Source: Poa pratensis (Eukaryota > Streptophyta > Magnoliopsida > Poales > Poaceae). Taken from it: a DNA stretch of 64,000 nucleotides. This document shows, piece by piece, positions 33,987 to 46,625 of this stretch; position 1 is the first letter of the stretch, and each line of letters begins with the position of its first letter. The DNA lies in the NCBI GenBank assembly GCA_947311845.1, contig CAMZMU010000040.1, forward strand, positions 58,862,474-58,926,473. The letters run 5' to 3'. The translations under genes were made by a program, and so were the position numbers. Under the pieces are notes generated by a model. That model had not been told where the DNA came from. It did no database searches and saw only the letters and a program-made list of their open reading frames with translations.

Positions 33987-35905
33987 ATGGGCGCCCACCC
34001 TTACGCGCCGGCGGAGCTCGACCTCCCGGGCTACGTGCCGCTGCGCCTCTCCCAGCTCGAGATCCTCGCCGGCTACCTCGGCACCTCCCTCCTCGTCCTC
34101 CTCACCGTCTGGCTGCTCTCCGGTACAGTAGTCCAACCCCGCCTCTTCCAAATCCCTCATTTCTTCCACCTCCCTCTCCCGACCCGAGATCCCGTCGTCT
34201 CGCAGGAAGATGCCGCAGACTATCCAAGGCCGACCGCCTGCTCATGTGCTGGTGGGCATTCACCGGCTTGACCCACATCCTCATCGAGGGCCCATTCGTC
34301 TTTACCCCTGATTTCTTCTCCAAGAGCAACCCCAGTTTCTTCGATGAAGTCTGTAAGTCTCCCGCCCGGCCTCCCACGTCGCTCGCTGTATCATTATCCT
34401 AGTTATTTTAGCTCCAGATCAATCAAGGTGGGGTTTTGAGGTCGAGGATGTCTCTCCTGTTATTGTTCAGGGAAGGAGTACAGCAAAGGCGACTCCAGAT
34501 ACGTCGCCAGGGACACCGCGACCGTCACCGTCGAAGGGATCACGGCTGTACTGGAAGGCCCTGCTTCGCTGCTTGCAGTGTATGTCTTCCCTCGTCTTGT
34601 GGTCCTTGAGACCTTGATAAGCAAAGTTGCATTGTGCAGTGATACTTGCAGTGCGTTTTCTGATTCTGAGCGCCACTATTCTCTAGTTAGCGTTTGCTAC
34701 TGAAATTCAACCAAGCATGGTTCTGCAATGGGGTTAAGACTTTAAGCCTCACTCAGTTTAGACTACTTCGGAAATTTTCCCGAATAAGGGCTGACTTGAC
34801 TTGATTGTTAAGCCCTTGCTTTCACAAAGATGTAAGGCTCTGTTTTCCATCACAGAGCATCAATCTACAAATTGGCAGTCGTGAAAGTTCATAACTTGAT
34901 GTTGTTAATTCATGGAAGTTTATAATTTGTTGTGACGTACTACTGGTAGATGCTTCAAGAGAGCATATATTTAGATCGTGGAGTTATGCTGGTAAATCAT
35001 TAATGCAAAGTGTTGTATTGGCATGATAAGAGGCAGGAATGATAGTGCAATGCCTGCAAATCACAGAATTCATGAGTAAGTGAAGGGTGTTTTCATGTAC
35101 TTCCTTGTGGATACTTCTGATGGCCCTGAAATAAATAAACATCATGATGATTGTAATGGTTGACTAAATCTAGATGTTATATTAGGGGTCACAGAAATAA
35201 CATAATTAAACAGAATTTCAGTGTGCTTACTGCCAAGTTATATTTCAAAGGTCATGTGTATAACCTTTAAACTCTGTCAACTTAGTATTGCTATAAGTTA
35301 TGCAAACATACTGTTTTAGTGCAGTAAGTCTACGGTACATGTTTGTCAACTAAATGTGTAAGAAAAAATTGAGTTCCTTTTTGTGTAGTTATTTTGCCCC
35401 AATTAAATCAATTCAACCGCAAATCATGGACACACAGCTACACAATGTAGTAGCTCTATTTCTAGTTAACGTGTTGGAGAGCTTATTACATTTCCAGTGG
35501 GAACTTATTTTCGAAAGGGCTCAATTTCTTCTTTGTCTAGTCAAAGTGCATAGCCCTTATGGTTAGTATGAAATTTTAGTCCACAGCTGTTATCATACTT
35601 ATGGTGTAGATTTTATTTCATCTTACCACAAGTTTGCTGTTTGCAGCTATGCTATTGCATCTCGCAAGTCGTACAGCCATATCCTCCAGTTCACTGTATG
35701 TTTGGGTCAGCTCTACGGATGCTTGGTCTACTTCATCACCGCCTACTTGGATGGCTTCAACTTCTGGGTCAGTCCATTCTACTTCTGGGCATACTTCATC
35801 GGCGCAAACAGTTCATGGGTTGTGATTCCAACACTGATCGCCATGAGGAGCTGGAAGCGGATCTGCGCAGCAATCCAGCTGAGTGGAAAGGTGAAGACTA
35901 AGTAA
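33987..35905 (+). CDS. HYD1: Sterol delta8-delta7 isomerase (emopamil-binding protein family, HYD1-like)
   Basis: Four exons join in frame: 33987-34122, 34206-34352, 34471-34579, 35647-35905, giving 216 codons and TAA. Introns are GT-AG (83, 118 and 1067 bp). The enzyme moves the sterol B-ring double bond from C8 to C7 in the ER during phytosterol synthesis. The protein is an EXPERA-type four-helix membrane protein: TM1 about 25-45, TM2 about 57-78, TM3 about 112-133, TM4 about 160-195. Expected active-site residues are present: H69 and E73 in THILIEGPF and E116 in TVEGITAVLEG. The KEYSKGDSRY block is diagnostic. The start ATG (GGCGGCAATGGGC context) matches plant family N termini. Length fits plant HYD1 (about 220 aa). 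A polyadenylation hexamer AATAAA lies at 36106-36111. A Helitron end sits just upstream. Confidence is high. Confidence 0.95.
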
Positions 35906-36111
35906 TGCCTGCCTTAGCCAGGGTTTGATTGCAACCAGGACACACTGCTATGGAAAGTAAAATATCGTTTGCTCGATATACTGAATCTCTTGTATTCTTA
36001 CTAGAATCTGCCTTCTTGTACTCTTTGATATTCTTACATTGTTTCAAACAACTATGTGATATTTGATTGTTTTCCTGATCAAAGAGAGTTGTGTTTATTA
36101 CTTCAAATAAA

Positions 36112-38390
36112 GTAACATGCCATCACTGTGTCTTTGACTCTTTGTACTGAACGTCGAGAACCCTTTTCTCTTTCAGCAAAAAGAGTTGTGAAGCCCATGC
36201 TAGTGCGATAAAAGATCTTACTCGTGAAGGTTGTCATTGCCTTGCTGATTTGGTGTATATAGTTTATATATTCCCCATGGCTCCCTTTTCCAAATTGTTG
36301 TACAGAATCATTGTACAAAAACCCTGCCTTGTTTTCCACATCGTACTTTTTTCCTCTTATCTTTTCTTGCTGTCGCGGTAACTTTTTTAGCCCTGCTGAC
36401 TATATGATCTTACAATCGTCTGGTATTAGCAGTCGAAAAAAAACAATACAAAGAAAGATTGTAATTTACATAGTGAGCTGGCCGAGCACGAAGATATGAT
36501 TCAGGTTGATGACAACCACCCTGTGGTGTACAAAGAAAGATATGCTTCTACTTTTCTTCTTTAGAGAAAGAAGTTGAAGTTTCTGCTGGGGAAAGGAAAT
36601 TCCAAGTCGGAATCCATGGGCCACAACCCGACGCCAACGCCGTCACCGTCTCCAAGGGCACCACTGTCCATTGTATCATCAGGGTCAGAACTTGCTGAGA
36701 CGATCAAGAAAAGCACACCATTTCACATCACTTTGCTGCAGACACTGATGAGGAGAATCGTATCTTCTGAAATCCAAAAACTTGTCACTTCAGACAACTT
36801 TGCAGATTGCAAAACAGTTGATAACAGATATAAGTATCTGCTTGACGGAAAACACAACTTATAACAAGGGACGGAACATTTCAGAAACATGTGGCATGTT
36901 CACAAGAAAGCACAACTTGGATGCTCCAATAGAACAATAATAATATAGAGCAACAAACGGCGACATACATAAACACCGACGTGAGAGTTACCCTGAAAAG
37001 TTGGGATAAGGTAACTGTACATGCTGCTTATTTGAAGTCCAAATGAGAAAGCCCATTCCCACATAGACTTGCAACAATAATGATAATCATGAACCAGACT
37101 TGCATCGTAGCTTGCCACCACTACCTACAGCTATAAATGAACCGCTAACCATCATCTACTCCCCTTCCAGCTGAAACTGTCCAAAGCTAGCCCTTGTCGA
37201 TTGCTAAAGATCATCATGCTACACCCTTCATATAAACAAAATGATATCGATTCTCCCCCATTCCATCTACACACTGCAGGCACCGCCGTAAACACTTTTT
37301 CACCGCATCAGACCTCTGAGTAAACCTGCAACGGTAAGAACATGTTCGGTTAGCCAACCAGGTCGGATAAACATCAGTCCGAATTCCTTTAATGAGTATG
37401 ATCCTCCATGCTACCAGTGGAAAGCAGTTAGTTCGGCAGTAGGATTCTACAAGTGATGCACGTCAACGAAACAATCCAGTGGTTCAAAAGCACTCAAAAT
37501 CCAAGAAAACCAAATCAATTTTACCAAAGAAAAACGGCCGGCAAAATTGATAAATGTTATGCAATGTTTTAGTTTCTCTAATACTCCCTAGGACATAGCT
37601 TATGAGCCTTTGGTCCTCGACTATCTCCTCGATCCAACTCGTATCCTGAGCTACAATACCATTTAATGCGTGCACCTTCAGCTATCAGAGCTGTTCAAAC
37701 TGGGTCAACCACTGGCTTTGTGGAAGTGTGGGCAGTTTTGTGTGGCGTGGCTGACAAATCATAATTTTTGCCACCACATTCCCTGACAAGGCAGCAGACT
37801 CAATAGCAGACACTGGGAAAGAAGTGACACATTCTCTCACGATTGTTGTCACCTCCCAGACAGAGCTGGTCAGTTAGTGCCCAAATTTAGCCCCTCTCCA
37901 CCTCTAGCCACAGATTTAGCCAGCGACTACTTATCCACAGCCCTTGAGTAGGTAGCAAGCTTGACAGTAACGAGGAGCATGAGATTAGCACAGTGTATTC
38001 TGCGCGAATCTGGCCTTGGTATGGGAGTGAAAAGAGAGAAAGGGAAGGGAGAAGGAGCCATCTAGAATGGCCCGGTGGATAATACCACTTGAGTTGGACC
38101 AGGGGGCACATTGCTCAGTTTCTAGAAGTTCAGGGTTAGGAGTTGGGGTGAAAATTAAACCAAAAGTAGACTTTCTCCTATCGACATAGATTTTGAGTCA
38201 ATGTAGAGCTCTCTGTACAGTAATCTATTCTGAACATTGAGGATTTCTTTAAGATGTCACTTTTTCAGCAAGAATGTCCCTTTTGAACATGATCTTCCTA
38301 AGTGGATAGGTCAAGGAGAGGTTGGAGAAAATACATGGCAAAAGAAAGATATACCTGCCATACAATTCTGCAGATGAGAAGTTGCTTTGT
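36112..38390. other. Intergenic region between the convergent isomerase and MUSTANG-like genes
   Basis: It holds the 3' UTRs of both genes. An open stretch at 36574-36864 (+) starts at TTG, is Thr/Pro/Ser-rich at first, has no recognisable domain and no splice partners, and I do not call it a gene. Nothing else supported. Confidence 0.5.
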
Positions 38391-41300
38391 CTACAGAAGA
38401 GCTTCACACGTTGCCTTATTGTGGCCTGCTTGCTTGCACCTGCTACAGAGCCGTATAAGAGTGGTTATCTTGTTGGGGTTAAACCTCTTCCTTCTCGGTT
38501 TATCTGATGTTCGTGGCTTGGGAGGTGGGATCGTTGCCCCAGCACTAAAATCAAAGGTATCCATGTCAGGAATTGGAAAGATTGTTCCCGAGTATGTCAA
38601 ATGGTAGCTCTCTATTCTAAAAAACTTCGAGCAGTAGTCGTAGAAAGATCGCCCAATCCTGTTAAACACAGCAACAGCATGCATACAAGGGAGGCCAGAA
38701 AGTTGCCACCTCCGACAGGAGCATTCCCAATTTGCAAGATTAACAACAAAAATACCGTTGCCCCGCACTTCAAACACAGTCTCAGAAGAGCACAGCACGG
38801 TCAGCTTTCCAGCCTTCGACATCTCATCCTGCGCTTTGTAATCCATGGAAGGTGTTAAAGGCCCTTCCCATGACTTGCAGGCTTCACGCCTCGATTCCAT
38901 TGTTTCCGTTATTTTTATCCTCAGAGAGTCTATCATCAGCACCATTGACCCTTCCTTCTTTGTCGGTATCCAATTATTAAATGCATCAACAATGTTTGAG
39001 GAGAAATGGTCATACCGACAGCCAGTGAAGAAAGCATCTGACCAATGCTCTGGCTTACTCGCAATGATCCAGTCGGCAGCTTCAGTGGATATATTCCTTA
39101 TGCTCTCAATTGATGCATTAAACTCATCAATGCTGCATGCTTGGGCTGCACGAGTAAAATCCTCTACCATCACATCTCGTATCTGTTGCGACCACGGCCC
39201 CTTCTTCAGCTCTCCTCTGAATTCCTCCATGATATGATGCAAACAAAAGGCATGGTGACTATCTTCAAACACATGTGGGACAGCAGCATCCAGACCTTTT
39301 TGTCCGTTGGACAAGAATGTCATATCATTGAATGGGTAGTTATGATATTGGAGAGCCATCCTCAGCTGCATCAAGAACCAAACCCAGCTATCATAATTGT
39401 CATCTTCAACCGCATTAAATGCCACTGGAAAGACACCATCATCCGCATCAACCGCAGCGGCAACCAGCAACTTGTACTCGTTTGTCGCTTTGAGCGGAAC
39501 CTTGTCGAGAAAAAGGAGGGGCCTACATCCATTTGCAAAACCATGCAAAGAAGCATGGAATGCAACAAAAACACGGCGTGTATCCACTGTTTGAGACAAC
39601 TCAAGTGAACTCCCTGGGTTGGTCTGGAAAAGCCTATCCCGATACCAGGGCAAATGGCCGAATGTCTCCCTCATAACATGAAACATCTCCTTTTGTGCCA
39701 CTTCTCTGCCTCGCCAAACCTGTGAATAGGTCAGCAGAACTCCATATTCCTCATGTATTTCCTTGACAAGGTCCTTCGGTTTGAGCAGTGAGTTCTCACG
39801 CAGTTTCTCCTTAATGATGGTAGTCAACCACTGCCTTGTTGCTCGTCGCTGAACCTCTCCACCCTCTCCTCCACACGTGTGCTCATCAGTCATTTTCTTG
39901 ATAACAAACTTCTTGTTGCGAGATGACTCAGATGCATGCATTCGCCAGGTACAGCCATCCCCAACACACTTTACAGTGACACGCGTGGTTTCATTCTTGA
40001 TGAATCGGTACACAAATCCTTTCCCGATGGCGTATTTGCACAACTGAGCTCGGAAATCCTTCACGTTGTCAAATTCTTGACCAACACCTTTAATAATGTC
40101 ATCCCAGAACACAGTAGGATTATTAGTAAGCTCCTGTGGAGGATCTATTATGATCTCAGAACCATCATATGCATTGATTGCATCATCAAAAATCCCAGTT
40201 GGTTCCCTGCAAAAGCCATGCATGCATCTGTGAAATTTTCTTTTTTACAAACTTTCCGGAGTACAAAAGACATAACTTGAGTAGCTAAATACCTTTGCGT
40301 GCTATCAATGAGAGCAAGCTTCTCCTGATTCAAGACATCTGGAGCAGAGGAAACAGTTCCAGCTGCTGTGGCAAAGGCAACATCACGTCCAAATTCTACT
40401 TGAAAATCCCTAGTTTCATGAAGAACAATAGAAATTATTTGCTTTTGACAGTATCGTATCACAAAAAGAATTATTGCCCTTACAATCTACAGCCAAGTGA
40501 TTGTCATGAGAGTGCAAACAACGAGTAGCATACACTTAATCATGTGACATATCTACGATGAACTAACAGTTCAATAAACAACTAGTATTAACTGATCACA
40601 CTAAGTAGGATTCATACAAGCAGATCTGCAACTCAGGTGAAATGAAAAAAAGGGAAAACTAAAGTAGCAGTGATTACAAAATACAAAGACTGAAAAAAGA
40701 TCATGCGACGGATTCAATCAGGACATGAAACCATTCAAATAACATAGTGAAGTACAGAATGTTATATGGAAAACTAGGTAAGACAAACAGCTACAACATG
40801 GGACAAGTAGCCTAGTAGGTATGCATTAGCAGTTCCCATAATTAACAGAAAGGGGCACTAACAAAGTTGTAAAAATGCCTGAGTAACAAGGGGTGGTACC
40901 AAAGTAATGATGCGTATAAGGTAATCATGTTACATGTCCGTGGCTTAACTAGTTCTTAAGTGGTATGATCTGTTTCCTAAACAAAAATTATGCTAAGAAG
41001 TAGAAAACCAAGGTACTGGCGAGATTTAAATTCTAGAGATTTCACCAAACATGAATACATGATATGCATGTCAGTACTGGCAGAACTAAAAACTCCAGCA
41101 CATCAGGTAGGCAGACGATTTGATAGGATAACCACAGCTTGAAACAAACTGCATCTCTTGAAGTAGGCATATACATAATTGACTTCAGATAATACTACTT
41201 TAGAAAAAATTAGGGACTCTAAATTTTATGTTTTCTGTTTTGAATGGCAATAACAGATCGTAACCAAGGTACATCTCAAAATAGTTAGTAATCAAGGACA

Positions 41301-42061
41301 CAGCAGAAATGCAAAGATTTCATAAGTATATGAAGATTAGTTACATACTCATTGTAATCATTCAATGCAACCACCGGTCTTGGTTGATTGGCATCATGGG
41401 GATTAGCTGGAACTGCGTCACAGGCGGCATTAGGGGTTTTCTTGTTACTTTTGGATGCCCTGGAGAGAGAGAGAGAACACTGAGTGTAATGTGAAAGAGC
41501 AATAGTAACATCGGAGAAAGACAGCCGGCACAGTACCACCTACTTGTTTTTGGAAGCTGGCCTTTTCCTTTTGTCACCTTGTGCATTAGATCCAGTTTTA
41601 ACAGTGGAAGCTCCATTGTATGGTATGATACTCCTAATTACGCAGTATGAGAAAAATATACATCGCATCAGGAGATGCTTGATATTGGCTCTTCCAAAGG
41701 AACTATAAAAAGGTTAAACAGGAAGATGGAACAGGACATACCTGTTCTCCACTCTACTAATCACAAAAACGTCTACTTGTGCAGCACTAGCAGTAAAATC
41801 AACCATCCGTTGCAAATCTCTATCACATGAGACTGTGATGAGTGTTCTGTTATTGTTCGGAAGAAAGTACTTGAACGACATATCTGTGACATCGACATGG
41901 AACACCTTGGACACCTCATCCTTGAAGCTGTCCAGTAACATCTCCCGAGAGACGTCAACAGCGTGTGCTTCTCCTCCTTTGTAGATCAAATTCCCGTTGG
42001 GACCAGAAGTGAACTCCCCACCATATTGGCAAATGGCAACTACAATACCACCCTCTGCCAT
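38391..42061 (-). CDS. MUSTANG-type domesticated MULE transposase with N-terminal PB1 domain
   Basis: Five coding exons close in frame: 42061-41742, 41633-41544, 41459-41349, 40409-40293, 40206-38391, giving 817 residues. Domains: PB1-like 5-100 (Gly-rich start, DRDLQRMVDF end); Lys/Arg patch KRKRP about 126-130, a likely nuclear signal; MuDR-type N-terminal DNA-binding block about 250-330 (CKYAIGKGFVYRF, CTWRMHASES); MULE DDE core about 435-560 (LFLDK, FPVAFNAVEDDNYDSW, HHAFCLHHIMEEF); SWIM zinc finger CSCRRWQLSGLPCMHAV; and a C-terminal CCHC knuckle (CSRCKQAGHNKATC). This order is that of plant MUSTANG-B genes, transposase-derived host nuclear proteins. The LFLD aspartate (about 447) is kept, but the second aspartate of the usual FxSDxQKGL motif is Asn (about 513). 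No TIRs flank it. Terminal CAG/GT sites suggest a 5'UTR intron (about 42085-43067). Confidence 0.93.
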
Positions 42062-42084
42062 GCTCCGTAAGCTGTTCTGTGATG

Positions 42085-43067
42085 AGTGACGACACTACAT
42101 TTTAGAAGAAGAAAAACTTACATTATAGTAACGGAAAATTTATTCCATAAAGAAGGTTACAGAATTCCTGGCTCAAAAGAATATATTCCATAAATATCTT
42201 CCTTACGATATTTATCTCTACAGATGTAATTCATTTTCACTCAATCGAGAATATATACATGAGAATTCAAACAAGGTTACAGAATTCCTGGATCAAAAGA
42301 ATATGAACTCTAAAATTCAGGTTAAGTTGAAGATGCAATTTCACACAATTCATCAAGTCTATGACAACTAGACAAGATATTAAACACAAGAAACAGACGG
42401 AACCAGTTACTTATGATATTTCTCCCCATAATTTAGTATGAGTGGGTTTAAAACTATTTAAGCTTGTACATAAGCCAGCTGTCCAGGTAAGCCCAGGATA
42501 ACAGTGAAAATAAGCCAGTGAAAAAGCTGCCTGTTTGGAAAGGATAACGGCTAACAGGTTTTTTCAGTCGTGAACAGTGCGAAATCTGAAATAACCCTGG
42601 ACTTGTTTGCCTATTGTTTATAACAGATGGAATTGTTGCGTTTTGGACTGTTTATTTGAACAAGTTACCGAGAAAATAAAGTTCAAACATAAAATAATTT
42701 TGCTGATGAAACACTCACAAATATGTAGCATTTTTGCTCACTGGTGTATTCACTGTCATATATTAAAATAATAATAATAATAAGTAAGTAAGATCTAAAA
42801 AAAGCATGCATGCTGTTCTTGGTTAATCCATATATACATGCATAAATATTCAGATAGTTTCACTACTCCTCGGTTCTCACTAGCAGGGAAATTTCAAACA
42901 GAAAATTAGAGAAAGTGTTGCATCCATACATGCCCATTTTTGCTAGCATAAAAATGGACATGTTAAGAACTCTTGTGATCTGCATTTGCCTTCAGGTGCT
43001 GTATCAATTCATACATTCATACATCCACAGTAATCGGGAGATACAAGCACGCCAAAAGAATTTACCT
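42085..43067 (-). other. Probable 5'UTR intron of the MUSTANG-like gene
   Basis: A donor AAAG|GTAAAT lies on the minus strand at about 43068/43067. A possible acceptor CAG lies about 20-25 bases upstream of the ATG at 42061. The 980-bp stretch between is AT-rich and noncoding, unlike the GC-rich DNA from 43068 to 43500. The exon boundaries are inferred. Confidence 0.45.
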
Positions 43068-43641
43068 TTAGGCCCCGGGGAACAGAGGGGCGTCGGGGAA
43101 CTTGCACGGCGACCTCCTGGCCTCGTCTGTCGTCGAGCTGGACAGCGACCAACACGGGGAGCTTGGCGTCAAGTTAAGAGCGGAGAGACTTCGGGGCGAG
43201 CTGTACGGCAGGCAGAACGTCGATCTTGTACGGAGGGGGACCTCGGCGTCAGCGCCCCCGTCCGGCTCCGCGGTGCGGCAACGCGAGCTGGGAGCGAGAC
43301 GGGACCAGCGGCGCGGGTCCCCGGGAGGTACAGGGACCTTCGGATGAGTAGCGAGGAAGCTGGCGTCGCGGGGGAGCGAGGTGGCCGGAGGGAGCGGACG
43401 GCTGCGCGGCGCAAACCCTAGGCCGCTCCGTCGTTCTCCAACGCGAATGAAAACGATTTGGGGGAGACGAGAGAAAGTTGAAGGGAGGAAACTGCGAATG
43501 TGCACTCAGTGGCAAAGATTCCGTAATTTCGTTCAAGTCCAGGGGCCTGGTGAAACAAAACCTGGCCCAAACGGCTCCGACCGCCTCAGCGCCTCTCGCC
43601 TCCAGCGGTCGCACCGGCACCGCCCACGCCCCACGCCGCCT
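43068..43641. promoter_or_regulatory. Putative bidirectional promoter between MUSTANG-like and TPT1 genes
   Basis: A GC-rich, TATA-less island between two divergent gene starts. It contains the likely leader exon of the minus-strand gene (43068 to about 43450) and the leader of TPT1. Frames in it are GC-driven and not conserved-looking. Confidence 0.5.
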
Positions 43642-46062
43642 ATGAGAGCGCTGACGGCCTCCTCCCCGCTCCGCGCCCTCGTGCTCCTCCACCTCTCCGC
43701 CCTCTCCCCTCGCCCCCCGCTCACGATGAACCCCTCCTCTTCGTCCTCCGGCTACCGCTCCAGCGCCGCCGCCTTCGCCTCCCCGCACCAGCCGCGCGGC
43801 GTTGGTGGCGGCGGCGGCAGGCGATCCAGCGGCCGTGGCGGTGGCGACGGCGGAGACCGCATCGACGCCCTCGGCCGTCTCCTGTAATACCACACACACA
43901 TACACGAACTCCTCTGCTATCTGCGTAAATCGCTATCCGTGTACTCACTGCTGCTTCTGATTTCGCGGACGCTTCTCTTCTCAGGACGAGGGTCTTGCGG
44001 CACATGGCGTCGGAGCTGAGCCTGAACATGAGGAGCGACGGCTACGTGCGGGTGCGCGACCTGCTCAGGCTCAACCTGCAGACCTTCGCCAAGGTTCCCC
44101 TCAAGTCCCACACGGTGGAGGAAATTAGGGAGGTAAACAAGCGATCTCGCGACTTCATGTATTCTTGCTGCTAAGCAAATTAACCCCTGCGCGTGACATA
44201 CTTTTACATGTTTTTTAATGGTACTTGTTGGCCTGCATCATGAACATCCATTGGAATAGCCTGGTCTGTTGTAAATTTCTCTAGATTATTATGGAACTTG
44301 GTGTAAATTGAATTGTGAGTGGCTTTATACATGGTGAGTCAAATTCTTCTTGTTGTTGTAGGCAGTCAGGCGGGATAACAAGCAGAGGTTTAGTTTGCTA
44401 GAGGAAGAGGGTGAGCTGCTGATTCGGGCAAACCAGGGGCACACAGTGACAGTATGTTCACTTCCCGAAACAATGTTCTATTTGGTTTTTTGCAAGTGCC
44501 ATACAATTTGTCTTGTCCATGTTCGCCTGCCATGTTGCATCTTATGTTTTTTATGTAACTGCTGAGAGGCTCGGACATACCAAAGGAGCACTGATACTGG
44601 CATGTGCCGAACCACTTTCTAGGATTTCCATATCAGGCATTGCGTGCTTTAGATCGAGATGTAAATGTTGTGCGTAGTATTCATTGGTGGTTTCCCTATG
44701 CTAAGTAGTTAGGTAAGAATAAGATTGTTGGTTTCCCTGAACTAGGGAAAAGAAGTTGCGATTCATGTATGTTTATCATGGTCAAGACTTAACTTCTTTT
44801 AGCTTCTGCGATGTGCTATATAATTATAGTCAGGTATTCTTTTGTACCACTTCAGTATAACTTCCATCTTAATAATTAAGACACTCAATGACTCTATGAT
44901 GCCTAGCTTTATCAAAATTAAAAGCTTCAGCAGCATAACACATTTTACAGGATGATAGTCATAGCGTTTAAACCTGTGGATATGTCTTGAACAAATCATA
45001 TAAGATCTTAACTTAGAGAATGCAAGCAACCTTTTTTTGTTACACGTGCTGTTGCACTGGCTGAGGTCATGTTTTCGAGCCTCATCCTTAATTTAATTGA
45101 AGACACATAATTCGTATGCATTCTCTCTCTTTGTTGGCATATCTCCGAGACTAGTGTTTTTGCGCTGTTATCGTGTGGGAGTGGGTTGTGGCATCTGATC
45201 TGCTAGTTTCATTCTTCATCAAGTGAATTGTACTTACGATGTATGAGTAAACAGCAAGTGGAATTTATCAAGTTTTTCTTTTCAAAACCTCTTGCAGACT
45301 GTTACTTCAGAGAGCCTGTTGAAACCAATTTTATCAGCTGATGAAGTCTCGGGTATGTGATTTTAAAACACACGTTTGACTCCTCTCCCAGATGGTTGAG
45401 TGTTTGCTAATTCTTTGTATCCACAGTTTGTGTCCATGGTACTTACAGGAAAAATCTAGATTCAATCTTACAATCTGGGCTGAAACGTATGGCGAGGTTA
45501 CATGTACACTTCTCAAGTGGTTTACCCTCAGATGGGGAAGTTATTAGCGGTATGATTTGCCATTATAAACATTCTATCATTGAGTTTATTCTTCTTGGAA
45601 CAAGTAGACGAACTAAGGCTATTATAGTAGTTGAAGCTATGCTGAGTTATTTATGTTTTGGTCTTTTATTGTAAATGCATAGTGCTTCCAACTGTTCGTT
45701 ATTAGTTTCCAGCTTGTGGTCTACTAATGTTCCTTCCCCACCGCTGTCTTGTCAGTACTAACATTTTGTCTTCTTCAGGTATGCGGCGGAGTGCTAACAT
45801 CTTGATATACTTGGATGTGAGGAAGGCACTACAAGGTATCAATGCTTATACTCTACTAGTCACAGAATATCGAGTTTTTCATTCATTTCTTCACTAGAGG
45901 TTTAATATTTGACAACCAATTTATCTCTCAGATGGGATGAAGCTATACATTTCAGACAACAAGGTGATATTGACAGAGGGTTTTGATGGCGTCGTTCCTG
46001 TCAAGTACTTCGAGAAGATCGAAACATGGCCAGGGCGAGTGCCAATACCATTCCAAAAATAG
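43642..46062 (+). CDS. TPT1: tRNA 2'-phosphotransferase (TPT1/KptA family)
   Basis: Seven exons join in frame: 43642-43883, 43985-44132, 44362-44451, 45298-45352, 45427-45549, 45779-45835, 45932-46062; 281 residues, TAG at 46060-46062. The enzyme removes the 2'-phosphate left at the splice junction of ligated tRNAs, transferring it to NAD+ to give ADP-ribose 1'',2''-cyclic phosphate. The expected catalytic Arg-His-Arg-Arg set is visible: VLRH (exon 2), IRANQGHT (exon 3), MRRSANILIYLD (exon 6). VHGTYRKNLDSIL and RLHVHFSSGLP are the NAD-binding signature, and LTEGFDGVVPVKYFEKI is the family end. The first ~80 residues are a low-complexity Ser/Gly/Arg extension. The first ATG begins a Leu/Ser/Arg-rich stretch that could be an organelle signal; a second in-frame Met at codon 29 (43726) could start a version without it. 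Confidence in the family is very high. Confidence 0.95.
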
Positions 46063-46420
46063 TTAGGTCCTCCAGTAGAAGCTAGGTTTTTGTATGGCTT
46101 GTTGTGGAGGATTTCAGAATCACGAATTTTACATGATTTCATTGCCATGAAAGGGAAATCTTCTTGTTTGGTGTCTTGAATTTCCACTGAGGCGGCGGTA
46201 TTACTGGTGCCCTTATGTTTGTACAAACCTACAAGTTGTTGATAACCGAATTTGCTCCTTTGATGGCGCCTGACAACTACACTCACCGTGCCACTATGAT
46301 TTTCCATTGCCCTATTGGATATGACTTCACTTCACTGCATGGCTTATCTAGCAGAGTCAGGCGTACAGATCAATTGTAACTTGCATTGCAAATCTGACAG
46401 GGAACCTACTTTGGCGCTAA
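46063..46420. other. 3' flank of TPT1
   Basis: Contains the TPT1 3' UTR. No gene is seen. Confidence 0.4.
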
Positions 46421-46625
46421 GAGCATCTTCAATAGCTGCCCTTAGCACCTCCAATAGCCCCCAAAATATGGCACCAAATGGTGTTTTTAGGGCACACAAA
46501 AGTGGCGTTTCGCAACTTTTAAGGCATGATTTTTTTTTGTATCGTTTCAGTTGGCCTATTTGGGTGCCACAAAAAGGGCAGCCGTAGCAGCTGCCCTAAA
46601 ATATGGCACCAACCGGCGGCCGTAA
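46421..46625. repeat. Terminal part of a PIF/Harbinger-like element
   Basis: GAGCATCTTCAATAGC followed by CCCAAAATATGGCACCAA, with a second copy CCTAAAATATGGCACCAA at about 46596-46613 and inverted TGGTGCCATATTTT-like words. The start phrase is typical of grass Harbinger-type DNA transposons. It directly precedes the NAM-like remnant below, so both may be parts of one element. The other end was not found. Confidence 0.4.

Noticed and set aside
36574..36864. 96-codon open frame downstream of the isomerase gene
   Set aside because: Starts at TTG, no domain, no splice partners; treated as intergenic.
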